DNA from: Saccharothrix sp. S26
GTDB taxonomy: Bacteria > Actinomycetota > Actinomycetes > Mycobacteriales > Pseudonocardiaceae
Direction: 5' to 3'
NCBI RefSeq assembly: GCF_021390395.1
Contig: NZ_JAJUWT010000017.1
Coordinates: 174,465-238,464, forward strand
Length of the DNA: 64,000 nt
This document shows, piece after piece, positions 16,770 to 25,229 of this stretch. Positions within the stretch are counted from its first letter, which is position 1. The number at the start of each line of letters is the position of its first letter. The position numbers and the translations under genes are program-made. The notes under the pieces were generated by a model that made no database searches, was not told where the DNA came from, and worked only from the letters and a program-made list of their open reading frames with translations.

Positions 16770-18004
16770 TCGAACGCCTGCCCGACGCGGCGAGGTCGCG
16801 CGCGGTGCTGGTCGGCACCAGCTCCTACACCCACCCCGCGTTCGACGACCTGCCCGGTGTGGCGAACAACCTCCACGACCTCGCCGCGCTGCTCACCTCG
16901 CCGCTGGGCGCGGGCCTGGCGCGCGAGCACTGCCAGGTCGTGCTCGACCCGCCCGACCAAGGGCTGCTGGGCGAGCGGATCCTGGACGCGGTGCGCGAGG
17001 CCGAGGACGTGCTGCTGGTCTACTACGCCGGGCACGGCGAGATGACCTGGGACCGCGACAACGAGCTGTGCCTGACCGTGCGCGACAGCAAGCCGGACTC
17101 GCTGCGCACGTCCGCGCTGCGCTGCGCCGACCTGCGCCAGTACATCCACCGCAGCCGGGCGAAGATCCGCGTGCTGATCCTCGACTGCTGCTTCGCGGGC
17201 ACCGCGCTGCCGGAGACCATGTCGAGCTCGGACAAGGTGCTCGAGTACGTCGAGGTGAGCGGGGCGTACGTGCTGACCTCCGCCTTCGGCAAGGCGCTGG
17301 CACCCCTGGCGCAGCGCAACACCCTGTTCACCGGCGAGCTGCTCCGCGTGCTGCGGGACGGCATCGCCGCGGAGCCCAGCGTGCTGATCACCCTCGACGC
17401 CCTGTTCCGCGAGGTGGCCTCCAGCCTGCGCGGTCGGGGCTACCCGGAACCGGGCTGCCACCACAGCGACACCGCGGCCGCGCTCGCGCTCGCGCCCAAC
17501 GCGGCGCACAAGATCCGGAGGAAGCTGACCGAGCTGGGCGCCCGCGCGGAGGCGCTCGACGCCGTCGAGCAGGAGACCAAGCGGCGTTACGACCTGACGG
17601 TCGACCGGATCCTGTCGCCGGACCTGCCGCCGTTCACCGCCTCGGCGCCGCCGCTGCGGGAGCGCGTGCGGCAGTTGGACGAGCGCGTGGCGACGGGAGG
17701 CAGGCCCTCGGCCGCGGAGCTGGACGCGCTCGACGCCGAGCTGGTCGCGGCCCAGGACGCCGCCGCACGACTGCGAGCGGAGGTCGAGCGGCCCCTGGAC
17801 GCCCGCAACGAGCTGCGCGGCCTGCTGGAGTCGTACCGGGTGCGCGCGGCCCGTCGCCGGTTGGCCGAGGACGACGAGGTGCACGCGTTGCACGAGGCGG
17901 CGTGGAACCTGCTGTGGGTCAAGCCGTGCGACCTCGAAGCGGCCGACGCCGCGGTCGACGCGTACGTCCACGCGGTCACCCGGTCGAGGGAGAGGGAACG
18001 ATGA
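16766..18004 (+). CDS. caspase-like peptidase (C14 / metacaspase family)
   Basis: 412 residues. Residues about 1-235 form a caspase p20-like domain: ARSRAVLVGTSSYTH, LPGVANNLHDLAALLT, the catalytic histidine in YYAGHGE (H90) and the catalytic cysteine in VLILDCCFAG (C142). Both dyad residues are intact, and SGAYVLTSAFG and FTGELLRVL follow as in bacterial members. The C-terminal 175 residues are charged and helical (EQETKRRYDLTVDRIL, LDALDAELVAAQDAAARLRAEVERPL) and may be an interaction region. Overlaps with the EACC1 gene before it and the kinase gene after it show tight co-expression. Likely a regulated protease acting on host proteins. Confidence 0.87.
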   Translation: MIERLPDAARSRAVLVGTSSYTHPAFDDLPGVANNLHDLAALLTSPLGAGLAREHCQVVLDPPDQGLLGERILDAVREAEDVLLVYYAGHGEMTWDRDNELCLTVRDSKPDSLRTSALRCADLRQYIHRSRAKIRVLILDCCFAGTALPETMSSSDKVLEYVEVSGAYVLTSAFGKALAPLAQRNTLFTGELLRVLRDGIAAEPSVLITLDALFREVASSLRGRGYPEPGCHHSDTAAALALAPNAAHKIRRKLTELGARAEALDAVEQETKRRYDLTVDRILSPDLPPFTASAPPLRERVRQLDERVATGGRPSAAELDALDAELVAAQDAAARLRAEVERPLDARNELRGLLESYRVRAARRRLAEDDEVHALHEAAWNLLWVKPCDLEAADAAVDAYVHAVTRSRERER

Positions 18005-20235
18005 GCGCCTGCGCCAGGACGGGCTGCGGGGGGACGATCCTCCCGCACGGCTACTGCGGCACGTGCGGCCACAAGGCGGGACCCGCGGTCTCACCGCCGA
18101 CGACACCGCCGACGAACAAGCCGCCGACCGCACCGACTTCGTCGACACCGGAGTCACGCGGCACCACACCCGGATCGGTGCCCAACTCCGGCCGGCGCCG
18201 CACCCCGCTCGGCGGGGGCTCGGTCGAGCTGCCGCCGCTGCCGCCGCGCGACCCCGACTCCGACACGCCGTCATTGGTCGAGGTGCCCGAGACCAAGCGG
18301 TTCTGCCGCGAGTGCCGCGAGCCGGTCGGCCGAGGGGTGGACGGCGAGCCGGGACCGACCGAGGGGACGTGCCCGAACGACGGCGTCCGCTTTTCCTTCG
18401 CGCCCGCCCTGAGCCGGGGCACGCTGGTGGCCGAGCGGTACGAGGTCCTGCGGTGCATCGCGCGCGGCGGTCAGGGCTGGATCTACCTCACCCGCGACCG
18501 GCACCTCAGCGACCAGGAGACCGACCACCTGGTCGTCCTCAAGGGGCTCATCGACTCCGACGACCCGGTCGCGATCAAGCAGGCCATCGAGGAACGGCGA
18601 CGGCTGTTGCAGGTCAAGCACCCGAACATCGTCAAGATCAGCGACTTCGTGCAGCACCGAGACCCGCGCACGGGCAAGCTCGACGGCTACATCGTGATGG
18701 AGTACGTCGAGGGCCGGTCGTTGCAGCAGGTCTTCCTCGACTACCGCGACGAGGAGGGCCGCCGCGCGCCGCTGTCGCTGCCGGTCGTGCTCACGTTCGG
18801 CTCCGACGTGCTGCTGGCGTTGGACCACCTGCACTCGCACGACCTGCTCTACTGCGACTTCAAGCCGGACAACGCCCTCTACACCACCACCGGGGAGATC
18901 AAGCTCATCGACTTCGGGGCGGTCGTGGACGCCAGGAACCCCGGCGACGTCCTGTTCGGCACGCGCGGGTTCGCGGCGCCCGAACTCGACCGCCGCGGCC
19001 CGTCGGTCGCCTCGGACATCCACACCGTCGGCCGTTCCCTCGCCGTGCTCAGCTTCCCGTTCGCCGGCTTCTCGCGGGAGGAGAACCTCTACAACCTGCC
19101 CGCCCGCGACACGGTGCCGCTGCTCGCCGAGCACGACTCGTACTACCGCCTGCTGCGCCGGGCCACGCACACCGTGCCGGAGAAGCGGTTCGGCTCGGCC
19201 GAGGAGATGCGCGGCCAGTTGGAAGGCGTGCTGCTGGAGGTGCTGGCGGCCGCGGACGGCAAGCCGCGCCTGACCGTGTCGACGCAGTTCGCCGTCGAGC
19301 TGAGGACGTTCGGGGCCGAGGACGCGGAGAACGAGCGCGACGGGGTCGACTGGACCCGCGTGCCCGAGGCGCTGCCCGCACCGCTGGTGGACCCGACCGA
19401 CGAGTCGGCCGCCCACCTCGCCGCGATCGCGGGGTCGGACCCCGACGACATGATCGCCGCGTTGAGGGCCATCCCCGTGCAGAGCACCGAGGTCCGGTTG
19501 CAGCTGGTCGCCGCGCTGATCGCGGCCGGTCGCCTGGACCAGGCCCGCGTCGACCTCGACGACTGCGCGGAGGAGCTGCCCGGCGACTGGCGCATCGCCT
19601 GGTACCGGGGGATTCACGCGATGGCGGCCGGGCGGCCGGAAGACGCCGTGCGCGAGTTCGACGCCGTCTACGACGCCCTGCCCGGTGAGCTGACACCGAA
19701 GCTCGCGCTGGCCGCGGCGGCGGAGTGCGCGGGCGAGGACGACCGCGCCGGCGAGCTGTACGGCCGCGTCTGGCGCACCGACAACCGGTACGTCAGCGCC
19801 GCGTTCGGCCTGGCGCGGGTGCTGCGCCGGAAAGGCGACCTCGCGGCGGCGGTCGACGCGCTCGACCGCGTGCCGGACACCTCCAGCCAGCACCGCAACG
19901 CCCAGATCGCCGCGATCCGCACGCGGCTCGCGGCCGAACCGGACAAGCCGGACCTGCTGGACGCCGCCGCCCGGTTGACCACGCTGGAGCTGGGCATCGA
20001 GCAGCGCGCCGCGCTGTCCGCGCGGATCCTCGACGCGACGCTGACGTGGGTGGCGAGCGGCAACGGCCACCACGACCGCTCCGGTCAGGTCCTGGGCCGG
20101 GCGTTGGAGGAGCGCGACCTGCGGTTCGGCCTGGAGAAGGCCTACCGCGACCTGGCGACCGTCACCGATGACCCCGACGACAAGGTCGCGCTGGTCCGGC
20201 AGGCGAACCGGGTCCGGCCCAGGACCCTGTTCTGA
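18001..20235 (+). CDS. PknG-like serine/threonine kinase with zinc ribbons and TPRs
   Basis: 744 residues. A first zinc ribbon has C4, C9, C19 and C22, followed by a Pro/Thr-rich linker. A rubredoxin-like region as in PknG has C102, C105 and C124, but the fourth position reads D127 (CPND). The kinase domain runs about 140-420: ARGGQGWIYL, lysine K181, catalytic loop YCDFKPDN (D286, N291) and IDFG (D304). C-terminal TPR-like helices fill about 470-744. PknG phosphorylates OdhI/GarA to control 2-oxoglutarate metabolism, with GlnH/GlnX as upstream sensors. No OdhI/GarA-like FHA gene is seen here. Start overlaps the caspase stop. Confidence 0.87.
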   Translation: MSACARTGCGGTILPHGYCGTCGHKAGPAVSPPTTPPTNKPPTAPTSSTPESRGTTPGSVPNSGRRRTPLGGGSVELPPLPPRDPDSDTPSLVEVPETKRFCRECREPVGRGVDGEPGPTEGTCPNDGVRFSFAPALSRGTLVAERYEVLRCIARGGQGWIYLTRDRHLSDQETDHLVVLKGLIDSDDPVAIKQAIEERRRLLQVKHPNIVKISDFVQHRDPRTGKLDGYIVMEYVEGRSLQQVFLDYRDEEGRRAPLSLPVVLTFGSDVLLALDHLHSHDLLYCDFKPDNALYTTTGEIKLIDFGAVVDARNPGDVLFGTRGFAAPELDRRGPSVASDIHTVGRSLAVLSFPFAGFSREENLYNLPARDTVPLLAEHDSYYRLLRRATHTVPEKRFGSAEEMRGQLEGVLLEVLAAADGKPRLTVSTQFAVELRTFGAEDAENERDGVDWTRVPEALPAPLVDPTDESAAHLAAIAGSDPDDMIAALRAIPVQSTEVRLQLVAALIAAGRLDQARVDLDDCAEELPGDWRIAWYRGIHAMAAGRPEDAVREFDAVYDALPGELTPKLALAAAAECAGEDDRAGELYGRVWRTDNRYVSAAFGLARVLRRKGDLAAAVDALDRVPDTSSQHRNAQIAAIRTRLAAEPDKPDLLDAAARLTTLELGIEQRAALSARILDATLTWVASGNGHHDRSGQVLGRALEERDLRFGLEKAYRDLATVTDDPDDKVALVRQANRVRPRTLF

Positions 20236-20257
20236 CACGGAGGGACGAGGAGCGCGC

Positions 20258-21538
20258 GTGAGCCAGCCAACCGGTTTCGAGATCAGCGTCGACCACAACA
20301 AGTACCTGTCGGCGGGGCAGCAGGTCATTGACGCGGTGATCTCGGTCAGCACCGCGGCGAAGCGCAGGGGACCGGCCCCGACCGCGGCGCAGGTCATCAT
20401 GATCGACTGCTCCAGCTCGATGGGTGACGACAAGATCGTGGAGGCCAAGCGGGCCACCGCCGTCGCCGTCGACATGCTCAACGACGAGGTGGCGTTCGCG
20501 ATCGTCGCGGGCACGCGGACCGCCCGCGTGGTGTACCCGCCGACGGGCGGGATGGTCCCCGCGTCACCGGTCACCAAGGAGGAAGCCAGGAAGGCGATCC
20601 GGGAGCTGCGGGCCAGCGGCGGCACCGCGATCGGCACGTGGCTCGACCTCGCCAACCGCCTGCTGGCCGCGCAGGACGCCGAGATCAAGCACGGCATCCT
20701 GCTCACCGACGGCCACAACGAGCACCAGCAGCCGCACGAGCTGGACGCCGTGCTGCGCCAATGCCGCGACCGCTTCGTCTGCGACAGCCGCGGGGTCGGC
20801 AAGGGGTGGGCCGCGGCGCCGCTGATGGCGATCGCCGACGCGCTGCACGGCACCGCCCAGGGCCTGCCCGACCCGGAGAAGCTGGTCGACGGGTTCCGCG
20901 CGATGGCCGAGGGCTTCATGAGCACGACGATCGCCAACGTGATGCTGCGGGTGTGGCACCCGAAGGGCAGCCGGGTCCGGTTCCTCAAGGAGGTCCACCC
21001 GCACCGGGTCGACCTCACCGACCGGCGCAAGGACGTGGGCGAGCAGGAAGGCGACTACCTGACCGGCTCGTGGGGCGCGGAGACCAGGGACTACCACCTG
21101 TCGGTCGAACTGCCGCCCGGCAAGGAGGTCGGCGAGGAGGTGCTGGCCGCCATGGTCAGCGTGGTCGCCAACGACGTCGAGCTCGCGGGTGGCGGCCTGG
21201 TGCCCGCGGTGTGGACCGACGACCCCGCCCTGTCCACCATGATCGGCCGGAAGGTCGCGCACTACACCGGCCAGGTCGAACTCGGCGAAGCCCTCCAGTC
21301 GGGGCTCGTCGCGATGCGCGACGGCCGTCACGACGAGGCGGCGGCGCAGCTGGGTCGTGCCGCGCAGCTCGCCGAGGAGTCCGGCCGGATCGAGACGTTG
21401 GAGATGCTCGACAAGGTGGTGCACGTGGACGACGCCGCCGCCGCGCGGGTCCGGATCCGCCGCGACATGGAGGAGGTCGACAAGGAGATGCTGGCGCTGG
21501 AGTCCCGGACGACCAAGCGTTGGCGCGACAAGTCCTGA
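20258..21538 (+). CDS. von Willebrand factor A domain protein
   Basis: 426 residues from GTG 20258, which follows GAGGAG. The N-terminal vWA domain has a complete metal-binding site: D50-x-S52-x-S54 in MIDCSSSMG, a threonine in SGGTAIGTWLDLA and the aspartate of ILLTDGHNEH. A beta-rich middle part (NVMLRVWHPKGSRVRFLKEVHP) and a C-terminal helical part with a TPR-like unit (EALQSGLVAMRDGRHDEAAAQLGRAAQLAEESG) follow. vWA proteins often act as scaffolds or co-chaperones in ternary conflict systems and also accompany PknG operons. It is the last gene of the operon starting at 11795. Confidence 0.87.
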   Translation: MSQPTGFEISVDHNKYLSAGQQVIDAVISVSTAAKRRGPAPTAAQVIMIDCSSSMGDDKIVEAKRATAVAVDMLNDEVAFAIVAGTRTARVVYPPTGGMVPASPVTKEEARKAIRELRASGGTAIGTWLDLANRLLAAQDAEIKHGILLTDGHNEHQQPHELDAVLRQCRDRFVCDSRGVGKGWAAAPLMAIADALHGTAQGLPDPEKLVDGFRAMAEGFMSTTIANVMLRVWHPKGSRVRFLKEVHPHRVDLTDRRKDVGEQEGDYLTGSWGAETRDYHLSVELPPGKEVGEEVLAAMVSVVANDVELAGGGLVPAVWTDDPALSTMIGRKVAHYTGQVELGEALQSGLVAMRDGRHDEAAAQLGRAAQLAEESGRIETLEMLDKVVHVDDAAAARVRIRRDMEEVDKEMLALESRTTKRWRDKS

Positions 21539-21846
21539 CGCCTGCGGCCACAACGCCGAACCGATCCCACGCGCACACGACCGGCTTCGCGATGGCTGGA
21601 TTCGCGAGGGCCGGGGTTTGTGGCGGTCGGTTGGCGACGGCCGCGTTTGTGGTGGCCGGTTGGTGAGGGCTGGGTTGGTCGGGGTTTGTGGCGGTCGGGT
21701 TGGTGACCGTTGGGTTGGCGGCGATCAGGCCCGGGATGGCCGGACCCGCGACGGCCGGGCTCGCGAGGGTCGGGTCGCGACCCGCCTCCAGTGCGGCGCC
21801 GGGGTCCGCGGTTCGGCGGACCCCGGCGGTCGGCGGACCCCGCGGG
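21539..21846. other. G-rich gap with imperfect repeats
   Basis: No gene seen between two converging coding regions. The stretch from about 21595 to 21790 is strongly G-biased on the plus strand and contains imperfect repeats (separate entry). Confidence 0.5.
21613..21702 (+). repeat. three imperfect G-rich repeats
   Basis: An 18-base unit GGGGTTTGTGGCGGTCGG occurs exactly at 21613-21630 and 21681-21698, with a diverged copy GCGTTTGTGGTGGCCGGTTGG at 21643-21663. Each is followed by TTGG or GTTGG. The runs of G on one strand could form quadruplex-type structures, perhaps affecting transcript ends of the vWA gene. Confidence 0.6.
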
Positions 21847-22740
21847 TCAGGCGCGCGGGAGGGTGAAGATCAAGCCCTGGCTCAGGGTCGACCGGATGCC
21901 CTGCACGTCCACGGTGACGACCTTCGCCCGGTGTTGCCGGTCGGGGGTCAGACCGGTCAGCGTGACCTGCTCCTCGGTGACGAGGCCGGTGTTCCCGCCG
22001 TCCAGGTACACCTCGTAGCCCTTGGTGGGGTTCCACCACGGGTAGCCCTCCCACGCCAGCGTCACCGACGTCGGGGTCGTCGAGACCACCCGCAGCAGGC
22101 GCGGGCGCGGTGGCCGCTCGAAGTGGGCCGCCTGCGACGCCACGGTGCCCAGCAGGTCGTTCTGCGCCGGGTCGTGCGAGCAGGACGCGGTGACCGTGCC
22201 GAGGGGCGTGCCGTCGGCGCGCTCGGGGCGCAGTGCCAGCGTCAGGTCGTCCACGCGCAGGTCGTAGTTGCCCGGCGTGCTCAACTGCTGCACCGGGAAC
22301 GAGCCCGCGGCGCGCACCGCGGTCTTCTCGGTGGTGGTCAGCCACGTCGGTGCCAGGGTGAACGCGGCCTGGGTGGTCCGCGTGCCGTCCGGCCCGACGA
22401 TCCTCGCGTCGAGCGTCGCGGTGCTGTCGCCGTCCAGGCGCACCCCGCCCGGTATCGCCAAGGCCGGCCGCAGCTCGCGCAGGTCCAGGTCCACGTCGAT
22501 GTAGGCGTAATCGTGGTTGGCCACGGAGTTCGGGCCGGCGCCGTCGTCCGGCAGGCCGCCGACGACCCACGCGGTCAGCGTCACGTCAGGCCCGAGGGAG
22601 GTCGTGCAGGTGTACTCCACCCGCACCGCCGTCGTCTGCGCCGACGCCGGACCCGCGGCCCCCGCCAGCGCCCCGCCGGCCACCAAGGTCGAGGCCAGGG
22701 ACAAGGCGGCGACCCGGGATGAGTTCCACTTCTTGCGCAA
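21847..22740 (-). CDS. secreted protein with C-terminal fibronectin type III domain
   Basis: 297 residues if it starts at TTG 22740, which has GGAGAGG eight bases upstream; a GTG at 22812 would add 24 residues of unlikely leader. A basic N-terminus (RKKWNSSRVA) plus hydrophobic stretch ending GPASAQT is a signal peptide. The middle holds a beta-rich domain with a cysteine pair (YTCTTSLGPDVTLTAWVVGGLPDD, VTASCSHDP). Residues about 200-290 form an FN3 module (PTSVTLAWEGYPWWNPTKGYEVYLDG, LTGLTPDRQHRAKVVTVD). The protein is extracellular; no catalytic motif seen. It is the last minus-strand gene beside the dextran enzymes, but a link is not shown. Confidence 0.75.
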   Translation of the reverse strand: MRKKWNSSRVAALSLASTLVAGGALAGAAGPASAQTTAVRVEYTCTTSLGPDVTLTAWVVGGLPDDGAGPNSVANHDYAYIDVDLDLRELRPALAIPGGVRLDGDSTATLDARIVGPDGTRTTQAAFTLAPTWLTTTEKTAVRAAGSFPVQQLSTPGNYDLRVDDLTLALRPERADGTPLGTVTASCSHDPAQNDLLGTVASQAAHFERPPRPRLLRVVSTTPTSVTLAWEGYPWWNPTKGYEVYLDGGNTGLVTEEQVTLTGLTPDRQHRAKVVTVDVQGIRSTLSQGLIFTLPRA

Positions 22741-22845
22741 ATTCGCGTCCTCTCCGTGTTCACTCGCCCACGCACAGTGTTCCGCAATTCCTCGCCGGTG
22801 CGTGTGGACCATTCAGTCGCAGTGAGGTGGACGCGAGCCCGGGAG

Positions 22846-22874
22846 GGCGTTGTGCGGCCCGGCCGCACAACGCC
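22846..22874 (-). terminator. terminator hairpin after the GH66 gene
   Basis: A 14-base perfect inverted repeat, GGCGTTGTGCGGCC and GGCCGCACAACGCC, separated by a single C. It starts 12 bases beyond the GH66 stop on the minus strand, as expected for a GC-rich actinomycete terminator. Confidence 0.65.
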
Positions 22875-22885
22875 TCCGGCGGGTC

Positions 22886-25102
22886 TTACTGCGGCAAACT
22901 CCACTTCTGGCTGTCACCGGCGTGGCAGTCCCACAGGTGCAGCCTGGTGCCGTCGGTGGTGGACTGGTCGGCCACGTCCAGGCAGCGGCCGGACTTGGTG
23001 TTGCGGTACTGGCTGCCGCCGGTGCGTTCCCAGGTCTGGGAGGCGACGGACAGGCAGTCCCACAGGTGTGCCCGGGTGCCGTTGGCGGTGGCGCCGCCCT
23101 CGACGTCGAGGCACTTGCCCAGGGCCTTGAGCTTGCCGCCGGTGAACGTCCACGCCTGGGCCGGGGTGTCGGCGCAGGTCCAGAGCTGGACGGCGGTGCC
23201 GTTGGCGGAGCTGCCGTTGGCCACGTCGGCGCACTTGCCGCCCAGGCCGGTGAGGTGGCCGGAGCCCGCCGGCGGGGGAGTGGTGGTGGTCGTGGTGGTG
23301 CTGGTCGGGGGAGTGGTGGTGGGGTCGTCGGGGGTGTTGTCGAAGTAGACGAAGTCCCAGGTCCTCAGTTCCGGCACGGTGAAGCTGAGGTAACGGCCGC
23401 CGCCGTCGGAGCCGGTGGTGAAGGCCAGCTCACGGGAACGCCCGCCGTCCCGGTCGGGGCTGGCCACGTGCAGGCTCGGCGGGGCGGGCCGGTCGCCCAG
23501 GTAGTACTTGACCGGCAGGTCGGTCTGCGTGGGTGGGGTGTTGGTGCCGGCGTCGCGCCACCGGTTGTCGTTGCCCAGCAGGTTGATCAGGTGGATGACG
23601 TCGACGCCGTTGTTGCGCATGACGTTGGTCCAGATGGTGTTGCCGGCGCCGTCGGTGGAGGTGGTGCGGCCGGCGATCTGCACGGCGTTGGACGCGGTGT
23701 GCAGGTCCGGGCCGTAGAACAGGTTCTCGTAGCCGGTGATGACGTCGTAGTAGGTCTTCTGCCACGCCTTGAGCTCGGCGGACATGGTCTTGCTCTTGTT
23801 GAGGAAGTACTCGGTGTTGAGCATGTGGTCGTTGGGGCCCAGCTCCAGGTGGTGGGCGCCGTTGGCGGCGAACGTGGCGTTGGCCAGCTGCACCGAAGTC
23901 GTGTCGAACACGCTGTTGTTGTTCGGCGTGCCCTCAGGGGTGTTGGGCCGGTTCATGTACGCGGGGGTGACGTGCGGTTTGCCGCCGGACGCGCGGCGCT
24001 GGTTCTCGAGGTAGTTCTTCACCGAGGAGTTGGTCTCGAAGTTGCTCCACAGCTCGGTGTAGAGGTAGTCGGCGCCGGAGCGGGCGAACTCCTGGTCGCC
24101 GTAGCCGTCCACGGCGTTGAAGCCGACCGGCTTGCCGGTGGCCTGCTTGGTCTTCTCGACGAGCTGCGCGAAGCCGTTGGGCCGGTTGACCTGCCTGCCG
24201 TTGACGTCGAACTTCTCGTCCCAGTAGCCGATCTGGTCCAGGTGCGAGCCGTCGAAGCCCATGGAGCGGATCGTGTCGGCGTACTGCCCGACGATGTAGT
24301 CCTGCCAGCCGGGGTTCTCCGGGTTCATCAGCTTGAGCACCTGGCCGGGCAGCATCGGGTAGGTCCAGTCGGTGCCGTCGCGGTTGAGCAGCCGCCAGTT
24401 CGGGTCGACCCGGGACCGGTCGTAGTCGTTCAGGGCCGCGTAGGACATCTGGTACGGCAGCGACCCGATGCCGCGGGCGCGGGCCGACGAGATGTAGTTG
24501 CGCACGGTCTGCGAGCTGATGACGTCGCCGTTCCACGCCGTCCAGGTGGCGGCGACGCCGGAGCCGTCGTGCTTGACCGGCAGCTCGTGCTTCCACAGCC
24601 AGTCGTAGTACTGCAGCGAGTTGATGTGGTAGCGCTGGGCAAGCTCGGCCATGTCACCGTCGGCCTCGGCCGCGGAGATGCCCTGACCGTAGTACGCCAG
24701 GAAGCCCATGCGCGGGAAGCGGGTCCAGGAGCTGGACACGTCGATGGCGGTCTGGGCGCGGCCGGAGTCGGCCTCGACCTCGACCAGGTAGCCGGTGTAG
24801 TCGTCGTTGGGCGGGGTGACGCGCCAGGTGACCTGGCCGGACCCGCTCGCCTGCACGGTCGCGGCGGTGACGACGTCACCGAGGTGGGTGAGGGTGAACC
24901 TCACCGGTCCGCTGCCGCTGACGGAGGCGGTGACGGTGGCCGCCGCTCCGGGCGCGTAGCGGGCGGCGTCGGTCCACGCGTCGGTGACGGTGGCCGCGTG
25001 GGCGGTCGTGGTCGACATCACCGCGGACGCCGCGGTGGCGAGGACCGCGGTCGCGCCCGCGAGCAGGACGCGGGTGCGATGATGTGTTCGGGCTCCGGAC
25101 AT
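22886..25102 (-). CDS. secreted GH66 dextranase / cycloisomaltooligosaccharide glucanotransferase with ricin lectin
   Basis: 738 residues. The signal peptide ends STTTAHAATV. An Ig-like N domain is followed by a GH66 barrel with YYDWLWKHELPVKH, GIGSLPYQMSYAALNDY, SMGFDGSHLDQIGYWDEKF (likely nucleophile Asp), YLYTELWSNFE (likely acid/base Glu) and HHLELGPNDHML. A Thr-rich linker (DDPTTTPPTSTTTTTT) leads to a C-terminal ricin B-type lectin with repeated LWDC and QKW motifs (CADVANGSSANGT, CLDVEGGATANGT, CLDVADQSTTDGT). GH66 enzymes act on alpha-1,6-glucans; hydrolysis versus cyclisation cannot be decided here. ATG 25102 starts before the signal peptide. Confidence 0.88.
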   Translation of the reverse strand: MSGARTHHRTRVLLAGATAVLATAASAVMSTTTAHAATVTDAWTDAARYAPGAAATVTASVSGSGPVRFTLTHLGDVVTAATVQASGSGQVTWRVTPPNDDYTGYLVEVEADSGRAQTAIDVSSSWTRFPRMGFLAYYGQGISAAEADGDMAELAQRYHINSLQYYDWLWKHELPVKHDGSGVAATWTAWNGDVISSQTVRNYISSARARGIGSLPYQMSYAALNDYDRSRVDPNWRLLNRDGTDWTYPMLPGQVLKLMNPENPGWQDYIVGQYADTIRSMGFDGSHLDQIGYWDEKFDVNGRQVNRPNGFAQLVEKTKQATGKPVGFNAVDGYGDQEFARSGADYLYTELWSNFETNSSVKNYLENQRRASGGKPHVTPAYMNRPNTPEGTPNNNSVFDTTSVQLANATFAANGAHHLELGPNDHMLNTEYFLNKSKTMSAELKAWQKTYYDVITGYENLFYGPDLHTASNAVQIAGRTTSTDGAGNTIWTNVMRNNGVDVIHLINLLGNDNRWRDAGTNTPPTQTDLPVKYYLGDRPAPPSLHVASPDRDGGRSRELAFTTGSDGGGRYLSFTVPELRTWDFVYFDNTPDDPTTTPPTSTTTTTTTPPPAGSGHLTGLGGKCADVANGSSANGTAVQLWTCADTPAQAWTFTGGKLKALGKCLDVEGGATANGTRAHLWDCLSVASQTWERTGGSQYRNTKSGRCLDVADQSTTDGTRLHLWDCHAGDSQKWSLPQ

Positions 25103-25183
25103 GCCTTGCCTCTCTTCGCTGGGTGGTATCGCTCCGGCTGGAGCCGTTCCCGCGCGTCCCTCTGGCCGGAGGGCGCGTGGGAG

Positions 25184-25226
25184 GCGGGCGCGGGCACCGG
25201 TTCGAGGACCTGGTGCCCGCGCCCGC
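25184..25226 (-). terminator. terminator hairpin after the GH15 gene
   Basis: 15-base perfect arms, GCGGGCGCGGGCACC at 25184-25198 and GGTGCCCGCGCCCGC at 25212-25226, with a 13-base loop. It begins four bases after the GH15 stop on the minus strand. Confidence 0.65.
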
Positions 25227-25229
25227 TGC

